Shown here: positions 50,342 to 59,500 of the stretch, piece after piece | Layout: the number at the start of each line of letters is the position of its first letter | How positions within the stretch are numbered: position 1 is the first letter of the stretch | Assembly: GCA_022774755.1 (NCBI GenBank) | Contig: JALFLK010000035.1 | Location: forward strand, 1-64,000 | Direction of reading: 5' to 3' | From: a bacterium | GTDB taxonomy: Bacteria > Bacillota > Clostridia > Oscillospirales > Acutalibacteraceae | DNA: 64,000 nucleotides | The notes under the pieces: model-generated | Told to the model about the DNA's origin: nothing | The model's input: the letters and a program-made list of their open reading frames with translations, nothing else | Databases searched by the model: none | Program-made: the position numbers and the translations under genes

Positions 50342-52249
50342 TTATTGATTTATCGGTACAGCGTCAAAGTTCGGCGCTATGGTCATATTTGCCTGCACAT
50401 TGGAGTAATCCAGCTGCCAGCCTTTAAATACATAATTGTAGTAGCCGTCGCTTTCCTTAACCGGGTCCGGTGGCGGAGTAGCAGACTGTCCCTGTTCAAC
50501 CTCCTGGGTGCTGATTGTGTTGCCGTCAAAGTCAATAAATTCAACGGTAAACCTCGGCAGAGTAGGCGGTTCGGTAGGCTTGGGCGGATCTGTTTCTCCG
50601 TATTCGTTGGTGGTTGGTTCTGATGTTGGGGGCTCGGTAGGAGCCTCTTCTTTTCCTGCCAGCTCCTCAGGATTGTCGATTCCGTCGTACCAGTTAATCT
50701 GACCGTCCTTGTACGCTGTTTTAAAGGTGGTGACCTCAGGGCGTTTGCCTCCGTATCTTGAATAGTAAACATCAGGCCATACAGCGTTGTCGTTAAGGCT
50801 TGCCTTGTCAACATCAACCGACGGGTCCTCGCCGATTCTTACTTTTCTTGCAACGACAACGGTTCTGAATTCTGAAAATTCATATGAACAGGTAGAAAGC
50901 GTCAGCAGAGTGTCGCCCTCGTTGACTGTAACGGGGCAGTTAATAAGCGAACGAACCCTAATATTATAAACAAAGTTCATAAATTCTGCGTCGGAATTGA
51001 AGTTGCCAATCATATAATTGAAAAATTCGCCCTGGGATGACAGGGAGTTGGTCTTAAATACGGAAATGATTTTGTAAAGTCCGTCGCCGTCGGGAGTGTC
51101 AAAGCTGATTACAGGAGTATCCTTGTAAAAATCCAAATCTCCCGATGTGGTGCCGTATTTAAGCAGATTGCCGAACATACTGCCGTCATTCATATGATGA
51201 CCGTGAAGAACGATATTTTTGCTGTCGGCACCCTTTGTGCAGCGGTAATCAAGGAAGATACTGCCGTATGCGCTGTAATCCTTTTTGTAGTTGTGGTTAA
51301 GGTAAAACTGATAGTTTTCGTTATCACCCTGCGCCCACAAAACAGGGTAATCAATTACGGTATTGTCAAGGTTTATCCAGCCGATTATATCGCTGTTGAT
51401 TTCCTTAAGTGCGTCCCAGTCCTTGGTTTTTATTCCCGAACCGCCCTGGTCGCTGTTGCCGCCGTCGTGAAAAATCGTCTGTATTTCGCTTTGAATTGCG
51501 TTGTTCTGCATTGGGAGGAATACAAGATTATACAGAAGCAGAACTCCCGTAATGAAAAACACGCAGAAAGCAAGCAGAGAAATGCTTTTCCTGGTTTTCT
51601 CCTTATTGGAATCACCCTTGCACGGAAAAATTTTCCTTGCAAGGCTTTGTTTTTTCGGAGTTCCCTCAGTAATATTCAGCCCGTTGGGGAATTTTTCTTC
51701 GTTGCTGTCAAAAATCTCGGTTGCCGTTAAAACGCTTTGGTAAAACAAATCGGCAATGTCCTTGCCTGTGTAAGAGGTTCTGGGCAGAACAACTATCCGT
51801 ATTCCTTTGCAGGTAAAGCAAAACCCCTTGTAGCCGTTGCCCAAATCTCCCATAGAGTAAATTTTGATTTTCTTTATGTAGTATTTTTGCTCCTCCTGAT
51901 TATCCTGCGTGCTGTCGCCGTCGGAGGGCTTTTTCTTCTTTGATTTTGCCGGGGGAGGATCCTGAATTTCGTCCTCAAATTCCGATATTATATCTGCAAA
52001 CAAGGTTTTAAAGGACGAGCTGTCGCAGGAGGACAGGGCGTTTGCTATTACAATCATATCAGGCTTGCTGTCCGATTCCGCACTGGCGCTGATTGCCTTT
52101 TTTATGCGCTGTTTGCTTATATCAACCTCGGTTTTGTATTTTATGATAAAGCCGTCTTTTGCAAGCTCATCGGAAATTCTTTCCAGATTGTCGCTGACAG
52201 AATTAATATCTTCCTGGCTGGAGCGCAGAGAAAACACTTCTATGTTCAT
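50342..52249 (-). CDS. Class B sortase with cytosolic MoaB/CinA-like domain and C-terminal InlB-type repeat
   Basis: 635 residues from ATG 52249 (AAAGGAGG eight nt upstream). Residues ~1-195: a soluble domain resembling a degenerate MoaB/CinA fold (EVFSLRSSQEDINSVSDNLERI, DMIVIANALSS, GIRIVVLPRTSYTGKDIADLF) with a Lys/Pro/Asp insert. One membrane segment at ~222-246. Then a class B sortase: DIIGWINLDNTVIDYPV, LHGHHMNDGSMF (His351), LSTCSYEF (Cys454), FRTVVVARKV (Arg462). A PTEPPTSEPTT linker and a ~75-residue InlB B-repeat-like domain (FTVEFIDFDGNTISTQEVEQG, YVFKGWQ) end it. Ordinary sortase B is ~240-280 residues. The start overlaps the thiI stop. Probably attaches surface proteins, perhaps those at the left end of the window. 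Confidence 0.85.
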   Translation of the reverse strand: MNIEVFSLRSSQEDINSVSDNLERISDELAKDGFIIKYKTEVDISKQRIKKAISASAESDSKPDMIVIANALSSCDSSSFKTLFADIISEFEDEIQDPPPAKSKKKKPSDGDSTQDNQEEQKYYIKKIKIYSMGDLGNGYKGFCFTCKGIRIVVLPRTSYTGKDIADLFYQSVLTATEIFDSNEEKFPNGLNITEGTPKKQSLARKIFPCKGDSNKEKTRKSISLLAFCVFFITGVLLLYNLVFLPMQNNAIQSEIQTIFHDGGNSDQGGSGIKTKDWDALKEINSDIIGWINLDNTVIDYPVLWAQGDNENYQFYLNHNYKKDYSAYGSIFLDYRCTKGADSKNIVLHGHHMNDGSMFGNLLKYGTTSGDLDFYKDTPVISFDTPDGDGLYKIISVFKTNSLSSQGEFFNYMIGNFNSDAEFMNFVYNIRVRSLINCPVTVNEGDTLLTLSTCSYEFSEFRTVVVARKVRIGEDPSVDVDKASLNDNAVWPDVYYSRYGGKRPEVTTFKTAYKDGQINWYDGIDNPEELAGKEEAPTEPPTSEPTTNEYGETDPPKPTEPPTLPRFTVEFIDFDGNTISTQEVEQGQSATPPPDPVKESDGYYNYVFKGWQLDYSNVQANMTIAPNFDAVPINQ

Positions 52250-53433
52250 CAATAGTCCTCCTTTGGGAATATATGGGTCACCTTAAGATTTTTCAGAGCC
52301 TCTTCAATCATATCGCCGAAATCTCCGGCTTCTTCAGCCTGTTTTACATATTTAAGGATAGGCCGTGTGCGAGGGTGCTTTGGAGTAAATACCGTACAGC
52401 AGTCCTCGTAAGGCTCTATTGAGGTTTCAAAGGTATCTATTTTGTAGGAAATATCAATAATTTCCTGTTTGTCCATTCCGATAAGCGGTCTGAAAACAAC
52501 CATATCCGAGGCTTCGTCGGTACAGCCCAAAGCGTGAATGGTCTGGCTTGCCACCTGACCTAAGCTTTCTCCCGTAATTAAGGCGCTGCAATCGTTGTCA
52601 AGGGCGATTCTCTGTGATATTTTCATCATCAGCCTGCGCATAATGATAGTAAAAAGCTCCTCGGGACATTTATCCTTAATTGTTTCCTGAATTTTTGTAA
52701 AGGGAACGGTATACATAGTCATAGGGCCGCTGTATTTGCTGACTTTTTTAAGAAGTCTTATTACCTTATCTTCGGCTCTCTGACTTGTATATGGCGGGCT
52801 TGCAAAGTGGATTGCCGTAAGCTTAATTCCCCGTTTAGCCATCATATACGCCGCAACAGGGGAGTCGATTCCCCCGCTTATGAGTATAGCGGCGTTTCCG
52901 CCTGTGCCTACGGGTATTCCGCCTGCACCCTTTATAGGGTCGGTGTGAATATATGCGCCGAAATCCCTGACCTCCACCGTAACGGTAGTTTGGGGATTAT
53001 GCACATCTACCGTAAGATGAGGGAACTGCTCAAGAATTTTTCCGCCTAATTCACGGCAAATTTCCGGAGATTTATACGGGAATTTTTTATCGGAGCGTTT
53101 TGCTTCAACCTTAAAGGTTTTTACATCCTCCAGCTTTTCTTTAAGATATTCAGGAGCAAAATCAAGAATTTCTGCCATATCCTTACGGCATACCCCTGCC
53201 CGAGAGAAGGTTACAATGCCGAAAACACGGCTGATTCTGTCGCAGGCTTCGTCAAGGTCAATATCCTCAGAAAGGGGTTTAACATAAATTGTAGACTGTG
53301 CCGAGGTTATCTCGAATTTTCCCAGACCGTAAAGGGTGGTCTTAATATTTTTTTTGAGAACATCCTCAAAGGCTCTTCTGTTAAGACCTTTAAGGGATAT
53401 TTCTCCGTCTTTTACCAATATAATTTCGTTCAT
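52249..53433 (-). CDS. thiI: tRNA 4-thiouridine synthase
   Basis: Sulfur transfer to tRNA U8 (and in some bacteria to the thiazole of thiamin). 394 residues: N-terminal ferredoxin-like and THUMP domains (to about 165), then the ATP-pyrophosphatase domain with PP-loop ILISGGIDSPVAAYMM, HFASPPYTS, ALITGESLGQVASQT and DCCTVFTPKHP. No rhodanese domain, as in most Firmicutes. Its sulfur donor is probably the cysteine desulfurase encoded just upstream. Its last bases overlap the sortase start. Confidence 0.94.
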   Translation of the reverse strand: MNEIILVKDGEISLKGLNRRAFEDVLKKNIKTTLYGLGKFEITSAQSTIYVKPLSEDIDLDEACDRISRVFGIVTFSRAGVCRKDMAEILDFAPEYLKEKLEDVKTFKVEAKRSDKKFPYKSPEICRELGGKILEQFPHLTVDVHNPQTTVTVEVRDFGAYIHTDPIKGAGGIPVGTGGNAAILISGGIDSPVAAYMMAKRGIKLTAIHFASPPYTSQRAEDKVIRLLKKVSKYSGPMTMYTVPFTKIQETIKDKCPEELFTIIMRRLMMKISQRIALDNDCSALITGESLGQVASQTIHALGCTDEASDMVVFRPLIGMDKQEIIDISYKIDTFETSIEPYEDCCTVFTPKHPRTRPILKYVKQAEEAGDFGDMIEEALKNLKVTHIFPKEDY

Positions 53434-53543
53434 AATTTACCGTCCGTTTTAGTTTTGCCTTTGCAAAGGCAGATAGAATTTTTATCTTTTGGTTACTTGA
53501 GTATATTTGAATAAAATACCTTTTGAATATTATATACAGAGTT

Positions 53544-54674
53544 TTAAATTTTCTTAACCAGGGATTTGCACCCTTTTTCAATAAATTCTGCAAGGGCGTC
53601 AATGTCGCCTTTGTTGTTGAATTTAGAAAAGCTTATCCGCAGGGCGCTGTCGGCTAAATCACGGTTTATCCCCACAGCGGACAAAACATGACTTGGCTTG
53701 CCCTTGGCACAGGCGCTTCCGCTTGATACATATATTTCGTTTTGCTCGAGATAGTGGAGCATGGTTTCGCTTCTGATTCCTCTGACCGATATATTAAGAA
53801 TATAAGGCAGAGCGTTATCTCCGCTGTTTATGACAACTCCGCCTATGGCAGAGAGTTTCTTTCTTGCGTACAAATTAAGCTCTTTGACTTTTTGATAGTT
53901 TTCATCAATATTGAATTCTCCGACAGCCTCTCCGAAAGCACAGATAAGAGGCAGTGCCTCTGTTCCCGGGCGGATTTTTTTCTCCTGTTCACCGCCGAAA
54001 TGCAGGGGTACAATGCGTACGCCTTTTTTGATATAGAGTGCTCCCACGCCCTTGGGGCCGTGGATTTTATGAGCGCTTACGGTCAGCAGGTCAACATCGG
54101 ACTTTTTAGCTTTTACGGGGATTTTTCCGAAAGCCTGCACAGCGTCGGTATGTATAATAACGGAGGATTTTTTCTTCCTTACAGCCTTAACAACTGCGGA
54201 TATATCGTTTACTGCGCCCAGCTCGTTGTTTGTCGTCATAACCGAAACAAGCACGGTGCTGTCGTCTACGGCGTCGGCAACTTTTTGGGGAGGAATAATT
54301 CCGTCTTTTTCAGGCGCAATGTATTCGGCAGAAAAGCCTCTGTTTTCAAGCTCTTTTACAGCCTCAAGAACACTGCTGTGTTCAACTGCGGAAACCACGA
54401 TTTTGTTTCCCCGCTTTTTCAAAGCTTGGCAGGCTCCGAAAACGGCGGTGTTGTTTGCCTCCGTGCCTCCGCTTGTAAAAAACAGCCTGTCCGATTCACA
54501 CCCTATAGCCCTTGCAATCAAATTGCGGGCAAGCTCCAGCTCTTTTTCCGCCTCAAGCCCTTTTGCGTGCAGGGAGGAGGGGTTGCCGTAGCATTTGAGC
54601 ATTACTTCAAATGCTTTTTCGGCGGCTTTTTGTGAAACCACGGTTGTTGCGCTGTTGTCAAGGTAGTGTTCCAA
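53544..54674 (-). CDS. Cysteine desulfurase (NifS/IscS-like), partner of ThiI
   Basis: PLP enzyme releasing sulfur from cysteine. Start TTG 54674 with GGAGG seven nt upstream gives EHYLDNSATT at the N-terminus; a longer frame from 54695 runs through the ribosome site. Motifs: FFTSGGTEANNTAVFG, MTTNNELGAVN, HTDAVQAFGKI, VSAHKIHGPKGVG (PLP lysine), SSGSACAKGKPSHVL (catalytic Cys). About 376 residues. Next gene in the same direction is thiI, 110 nt downstream, the standard NifZ-ThiI arrangement of Firmicutes. Confidence 0.92.
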   Translation of the reverse strand: MEHYLDNSATTVVSQKAAEKAFEVMLKCYGNPSSLHAKGLEAEKELELARNLIARAIGCESDRLFFTSGGTEANNTAVFGACQALKKRGNKIVVSAVEHSSVLEAVKELENRGFSAEYIAPEKDGIIPPQKVADAVDDSTVLVSVMTTNNELGAVNDISAVVKAVRKKKSSVIIHTDAVQAFGKIPVKAKKSDVDLLTVSAHKIHGPKGVGALYIKKGVRIVPLHFGGEQEKKIRPGTEALPLICAFGEAVGEFNIDENYQKVKELNLYARKKLSAIGGVVINSGDNALPYILNISVRGIRSETMLHYLEQNEIYVSSGSACAKGKPSHVLSAVGINRDLADSALRISFSKFNNKGDIDALAEFIEKGCKSLVKKI

Positions 54675-54811
54675 AAATCTTCCTCCAAAATTCATAAAAT
54701 ACTATACAAAACCTATTATACTATATATATTGCAAAAAATAAATACATTACAATAAAATATTTTTGGGAGCCTGCCAAAATTTCGTAAACCTAGAATTTA
54801 TTAAATCAATT

Positions 54812-54841
54812 AAAAAAGGCGGGTTAATAACAACCCGCCTT
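54812..54841 (-). terminator. Terminator of the lipoprotein gene
   Basis: AAGGCGGGTT (54816-54825) / AACCCGCCTT (54832-54841); on the minus strand the stem is followed by TTTTTT. Confidence 0.88.
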
Positions 54842-54867
54842 CATAGCTGATACTATAATTAACTATA

Positions 54868-55299
54868 TCAACCGACAACATATTTAAAAAGATTTAAACC
54901 ATCGTCGTCAACTAATTGATTCATACTTAAACTTTCAACACTCATAACAAACTCTTTGTTGCTGTCGAATAAATAGGCCTTGTATTCATCTACGGTAAAT
55001 TTTCCTAATGTTTTATTTTCTTTGTTAGAATCATACATTGACCATGTAAAGTCAGCGTTGAATACAACAAACATGTCCTTTTCCTCATATTTCCACGTTG
55101 CAAGGAAAGGTTTGAGTAATGCTTTATCTGTACTACCGGGTATTTCTGATTGAGTTTTTTCATCTGCTTTTTCTTGCTCATTTACCTCATTAACCTCTGA
55201 TGTTTCTCCGTTTGTTTCAGTAGTATCACCACTGCCGCAAGCAGCAAAAATAAACATCATGCACAACACCATAAGTACTGCTAAAATTCTTCTTTTCAT
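54868..55299 (-). CDS. Small lipoprotein of unknown function
   Basis: 143 residues from ATG 55299 (CGGAGG upstream). Signal peptide MKRRILAVLMVLCMMFIF with lipobox AAC, followed by an acidic Thr/Glu/Asn-rich linker (to about residue 55) and a compact ~85-residue domain (LKPFLATWKYEEKDMFVVFNADFTWSMYD..). The tryptophan- and strand-rich pattern is that of small lipocalin-like 'is the fold change worth reporting' stress lipoproteins seen in clostridia (WKYE...FNADFTW). Own promoter and terminator, so monocistronic. No closer assignment possible. Confidence 0.75.
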   Translation of the reverse strand: MKRRILAVLMVLCMMFIFAACGSGDTTETNGETSEVNEVNEQEKADEKTQSEIPGSTDKALLKPFLATWKYEEKDMFVVFNADFTWSMYDSNKENKTLGKFTVDEYKAYLFDSNKEFVMSVESLSMNQLVDDDGLNLFKYVVG

Positions 55300-55336
55300 A
55301 ATTATCCTCCGTTTACAAAGATTAGACAACTAATAT

Positions 55337-55365
55337 ACAATACAAGTTATCTAAGTAAATATCAA
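55337..55365 (-). promoter_or_regulatory. Promoter of the lipoprotein gene
   Basis: Minus strand TTGATA (55360-55365), 17 bp spacer, TATTGT (55337-55342). Confidence 0.6.
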
Positions 55366-55529
55366 CCCAAAATCAAATCAAAGTAAATGTGTTTCCATAA
55401 AACGCTAACAAAATATTAATATAATTTAGGAAGCAAAAAGTATATAAATATAAAGATTTGGAAAAATACAATAGAACCGTATTTACGGATTTGCCGAAAC
55501 AAACTGATATGACGGTGTGGAGGAGTATT

Positions 55530-55976
55530 ATGTTATCAAAAAAAGAGTATAACCGTATAATGACGGCAAAGGCTAAAAAAAGTAAAATCTGGCAAAACTG
55601 TGCTAAAGCGTTTTTGTTCGGCGGCTGTATCTGCCTTGTAGGGCAAATACTTGCAACGCTTTATATGAACATAGGACTTGACGAAAAAACGGCAAAAACC
55701 GTTACTTCGGTTTCGCTTGTGTTTTTGGGAGTGCTTCTGACTGCCATCGGCGTTTATGACGACCTTGCCAAGCACGCCGGCGCAGGAACTCTTGTGCCGA
55801 TTACCGGCTTTGCAAATTCAATGGCGGCTCCTGCAATAGAGTTTAAGACAGAGGGCTTTATTCTGGGATTAGGAGCAAAGATGTTTACTATTGCAGGTCC
55901 CGTAATAGTTTACGGCGTGAGCGCAAGCATTGTGTACGGCTTTATTTACTGGATAATAACCTTGTTTGTCCGATGA
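55530..55976 (+). CDS. spoVAC: Stage V sporulation protein AC
   Basis: Membrane component of the SpoVA channel that moves dipicolinic acid into the forespore. 148 residues from ATG 55530 (GGAGGAG upstream); the upstream open frame is not supported. Three to four membrane segments (AKAFLFGGCICLVGQILATLY, VSLVFLGVLLTAIGVYDDLAKHAGAGTLVPITGFANSMAAPAIEFKTEGFILGLGAKMFTIAGPVIVYGV in pieces). The PITGFANSM..PA-EFK-EG block is the family signature. Full length, but spoVAD and spoVAE, which normally follow, are absent: the next gene is rpoB. No convincing sigma-G promoter seen. Confidence 0.9.
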   Translation: MLSKKEYNRIMTAKAKKSKIWQNCAKAFLFGGCICLVGQILATLYMNIGLDEKTAKTVTSVSLVFLGVLLTAIGVYDDLAKHAGAGTLVPITGFANSMAAPAIEFKTEGFILGLGAKMFTIAGPVIVYGVSASIVYGFIYWIITLFVR

Positions 55977-56043
55977 AAACCGGTGGAAATGTAAAGACCA
56001 ACTGAGGGGAACATGGGATAAAACCGTGTTTGTCCGATGAAAA
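55963..56043 (+). repeat. 17 bp direct repeat around the spoVAC stop
   Basis: TGTTTGTCCGATGAAAA occurs at 55963-55979 (over the spoVAC stop) and 56027-56043, and a diverged third copy (GTCCGGTGAAAAGG) starts near 56051. Suggests a small duplication of the gene's 3' end. Confidence 0.75.
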
Positions 56044-56324
56044 GGTTTTAGTCCGGTGAAAAGGCTTATAATAAATTAAATTATCCGAAAAACAGAAAGC
56101 ACATTTACTTTTCTATGAATTTTTGTATTAAAAAATTTTATACTAAACCGTCACCGGACAGGCATTTTGTTCGGTGGCTTTTTTGTAATATATGATTTCA
56201 AAAAGCGTCAACACTGCCGGGCGTATCTTTTGAGCTGAAAAACAACCGCAGAAGCAGTATTTTGCCTCTGCGGAATTATAATTAAAAAATACATAATTTT
56301 TCAGAAAAAAATAATAAAAACCCC
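56044..56324. other. Gap between spoVAC and the rpoB promoter
   Basis: No gene seen. Contains the terminator at 56150 and a hairpin CCGCAGA (56246-56252) / TCTGCGG (56267-56273) with an inner GCA/TGC pair; on the minus strand the hairpin is followed by a T-rich stretch, so it could be a minus-strand terminator with no gene attached. Confidence 0.5.
56150..56184 (+). terminator. Terminator after spoVAC
   Basis: GTCACCGGACA (56150-56160) pairs with TGTTCGGTGGC (56168-56178, with wobbles), then six T. Confidence 0.8.
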
Positions 56325-56353
56325 TTGACAAGCAGCCGTAAGGGGAATAAAAT
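56325..56353 (+). promoter_or_regulatory. Promoter of rpoBC
   Basis: Perfect TTGACA (56325-56330), 17 bp spacer, TAAAAT (56348-56353). Leader of about 180 nt before rpoB. Confidence 0.82.
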
Positions 56354-56421
56354 TGTAAAATGTACCATAATGGGGATATGTACCGAATTGGATTACAAAA
56401 ATCTCTGAATTAACAAAAATA

Positions 56422-56439
56422 TTATCACGGCGGTGATAA
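56422..56439 (+). promoter_or_regulatory. Hairpin in the rpoB leader
   Basis: TTATCAC (56422-56428) / GTGATAA (56433-56439) with loop GGCG; a T6 run lies about 12 nt further on (56452-56457). Possibly an attenuator or leader regulatory stem for rpoBC; no ribosomal protein gene precedes it. Confidence 0.45.
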
Positions 56440-56539
56440 GTTGTCAAGAGGTTTTTTGCAACAAATTTGTTACATTTGCCTTTTGATAAATCGATGCAAT
56501 TCGGTTATGGAACGACAATATTTAAGGAGTGATACGCCT

Positions 56540-59500
56540 ATGGTTAATGTCAAACCCGTAAAGCTTGGCAAGAACGAGAGAATGAGCTTTGGTAAAATCG
56601 ACGAAGTCATCGATATGCCGAATCTTATTGAGGTTCAGAAGAATTCTTACAAGTGGTTTCTTGAAGAAGGATTAAAGGAAGTATTTAAGGATGTATCCGG
56701 CATTACGGACTACACAGGCAACCTTGTACTTGACTTTATTGACTACACCCTGGATGTTGATAAGCCAAATTACAGTATTATTGAGTGTAAGGAAAGAGAC
56801 GCTACATACTCGGTAGCGCTCAGAGTAACCGCACGTCTGCTCAATAAAGAAACCGGAGAGATTAAAGAGTCCAATGTGTTTATGGGCGATTTTCCGCTTA
56901 TGACTCCAAGCGGAACCTTTATCATCAACGGTGCTGAGAGAGTTATTGTTTCTCAGCTTGTCAGAAGCCCGGGCGTATATTATAAAATGGAGCACGACAA
57001 AACCGGTAAGGAGCTGTTCAGCTCTACGGTTATTCCTAACAGAGGCGCATGGCTTGAATACGAAAACGATGTAAACGATGTTTTCTATGTTCGTATTGAT
57101 AAAAACAGAAAGCTTCCTGTTACGGCATTTATCCGTGCTCTGGGATTAGGCACAGACGCCGAAATTTTGGATTTCTTCGGCGACGACGACAGAATGAAGG
57201 CTACTATCGAGAAAGATACCACCAAATCTGTTGAAGAGGGCTTGCTTGAAGTTTACAGAAAGCTTCGCCCCAGCGAACCCCCTACGGTAGAGAGCGCTCA
57301 GACTCATCTGAACAACCTGTTCTTTGACCCTAAGCGCTACGATATGTCAAGGGTAGGCAGATATAAATACAACAAAAAGCTGGGCATTTCTCAGCGTTTG
57401 ACAGGTCAGGTGCTTGCAGAGCCTGTTGCAAATCCCCGCACAGGCGAGGTTATGGCTAACAGAGGCGACAAGATTTCAAGAGAGCTTGCCGTTGAAATTG
57501 AGAATGCAGGCGTAAATTCAGCTTTTGTTAAGCTTACCGACAAAAACGATAAGATTATAAAAATCATTTCCAACGGAATGGTTGACATAAGCAAATATGT
57601 TGATTTTGACGCAGCAAAAGAATGCGGAATCAACGAGCATGTAAGATTTTCCGTTTTGTGCGAAATTCTGGATTCCGCACAAAGTGAGGAAGAGCTTAAA
57701 GAAATGCTCAGAGAGCGCAGCTCGGAGCTTGTTCCCAATCATATTATAGTTGACGATATTTTCGCTACCATTAACTATATGAACTGCCTTGCAGAGGGCG
57801 TTGGAGTAACAGACGACATCGACCACCTGGGCAACAGGCGTATCCGCAGCGTGGGCGAGCTTCTTCAAAACCAGTTCAGAATCGGTTTCTCCCGTCTTGA
57901 GAGAGTTATCAGAGAGAGAATGACTCTTCAGGCTCAGGATTTGGAAACCCTTTCTCCCAATACACTTATAAACATCAGACCCGTAACCGCCGCAATCAAA
58001 GAGTTTTTCGGTTCATCTCCTCTTTCTCAGTTTATGGACCAGACAAACCCCTTGGCAGAGCTTACTCATAAGAGAAGACTTTCCGCATTGGGTCCCGGCG
58101 GTCTTTCCAGAGACCGTGCAGGATTTGAGGTTCGTGACGTTCACTACACCCACTACGGCCGTATGTGTCCTATTGAAACTCCTGAAGGACCCAACATCGG
58201 ACTTATCTCTTATCTTGCAACCTTTGCAAGAATTAACAAATACGGATTTATTGAGGCTCCTTTCAGAAAGATTGACAAGGAAAAGGGCGTTGTTACAGAC
58301 GAAGTAGTTTATATGACCGCCGATATGGAGGATGAGTTTGTTGTTGCACAGGCAAACGAGCCTCTTGACGAAGAGGGACATTTCAAAAACAGCAAGGTAG
58401 TAGGCCGTTACAGGGACGGATTTGTGGAGCTTCCTGCCGACAGATTTGACTATATGGATGTTTCTCCGAGAATGGTAGTATCCGTAGCTACCGCTATGAT
58501 TCCGTTCCTTGAAAACGACGACGCAAACCGTGCTTTGATGGGCTCAAACATGCAGAGGCAGGCTGTGCCGCTTATGGTTACCGAGTCGCCTATTGTGGGA
58601 ACAGGTATGGAATATAAAGCAGGCGTTGACTCAGGCGTCTGTGTTCTTGCCGAGGACGACGGACTTGTGCTTGCAGTTGACGCAGACCATGTAAGAGTTC
58701 AGTATGATTCGGGCAAAATTGTTGATCACGAAATAATTAAGTTCCTTCGTTCCAACCAGGGCACCTGCTTTAATCAGATTCCCGTTGTAGAAAAAGGTCA
58801 GCGTGTTGTCAAGGGCGAGGTTCTTGCCGACGGACCGGCTACCAAAAACGGCGAAATTGCACTTGGTAAGAATGCTCTTATCGGATTTATGACCTGGGAG
58901 GGCTATAACTACGAGGACGCCGTACTCATCAGTGAAAAAATTGTAAGAGATGATGTTTATACATCTATCCATATTGAAGAATACGACACCGAAGCAAGAG
59001 ATACAAAGCTCGGCCCCGAGGAAATAACAAGAGATATTCCTCAAGTGGGCGAGGATATGCTTAAGGACTTGGACGAAAACGGTATTATTCATATCGGCTC
59101 CGAGGTTCACGCAGGCGATATTCTTGTAGGTAAGGTTACTCCTAAGGGAGAAACCGAGCTTACAGCCGAGGAAAGACTCCTCCGTGCTATTTTCGGTGAA
59201 AAGGCAAGAGAAGTAAGAGATACATCCCTGAGAGTTCCTCACGGTGAAAGCGGTATTGTTGTTGACGTTAAGGTGTTTACCCGTGAAAACAGCAGAAACG
59301 AGCTTCAGCCCGGCGTAAACAAGGTTGTAAGATGCTACATCGCTCAGAAGCGTAAAATCAGCGTCGGCGATAAGATGGCAGGCCGTCACGGAAACAAGGG
59401 CGTCGTTTCAAGAATCCTCCCTGTTGAGGATATGCCTTTCCTGCCTGACGGTACTCCTTTGGATATTGTTCTTAACCCATTGGGCGTACCTTCCCGTATG

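Noticed and set aside
53742-54635. 297-residue frame opposite the cysteine desulfurase gene
   Set aside because: Antisense to a clearly conserved gene; Cys/Phe-rich composition typical of a shadow frame.
55963-56070. Repeats after spoVAC as a CRISPR array
   Set aside because: Only two exact copies and one diverged copy, no regular spacers, no cas genes.
56441-56539. 33 extra residues at the start of RpoB
   Set aside because: The ribosome site AAGGAGTGAT precedes ATG 56540, and the upstream frame covers the leader hairpin region.
58631-59389. 252-residue frame opposite rpoB
   Set aside because: Shadow of a strongly conserved gene.
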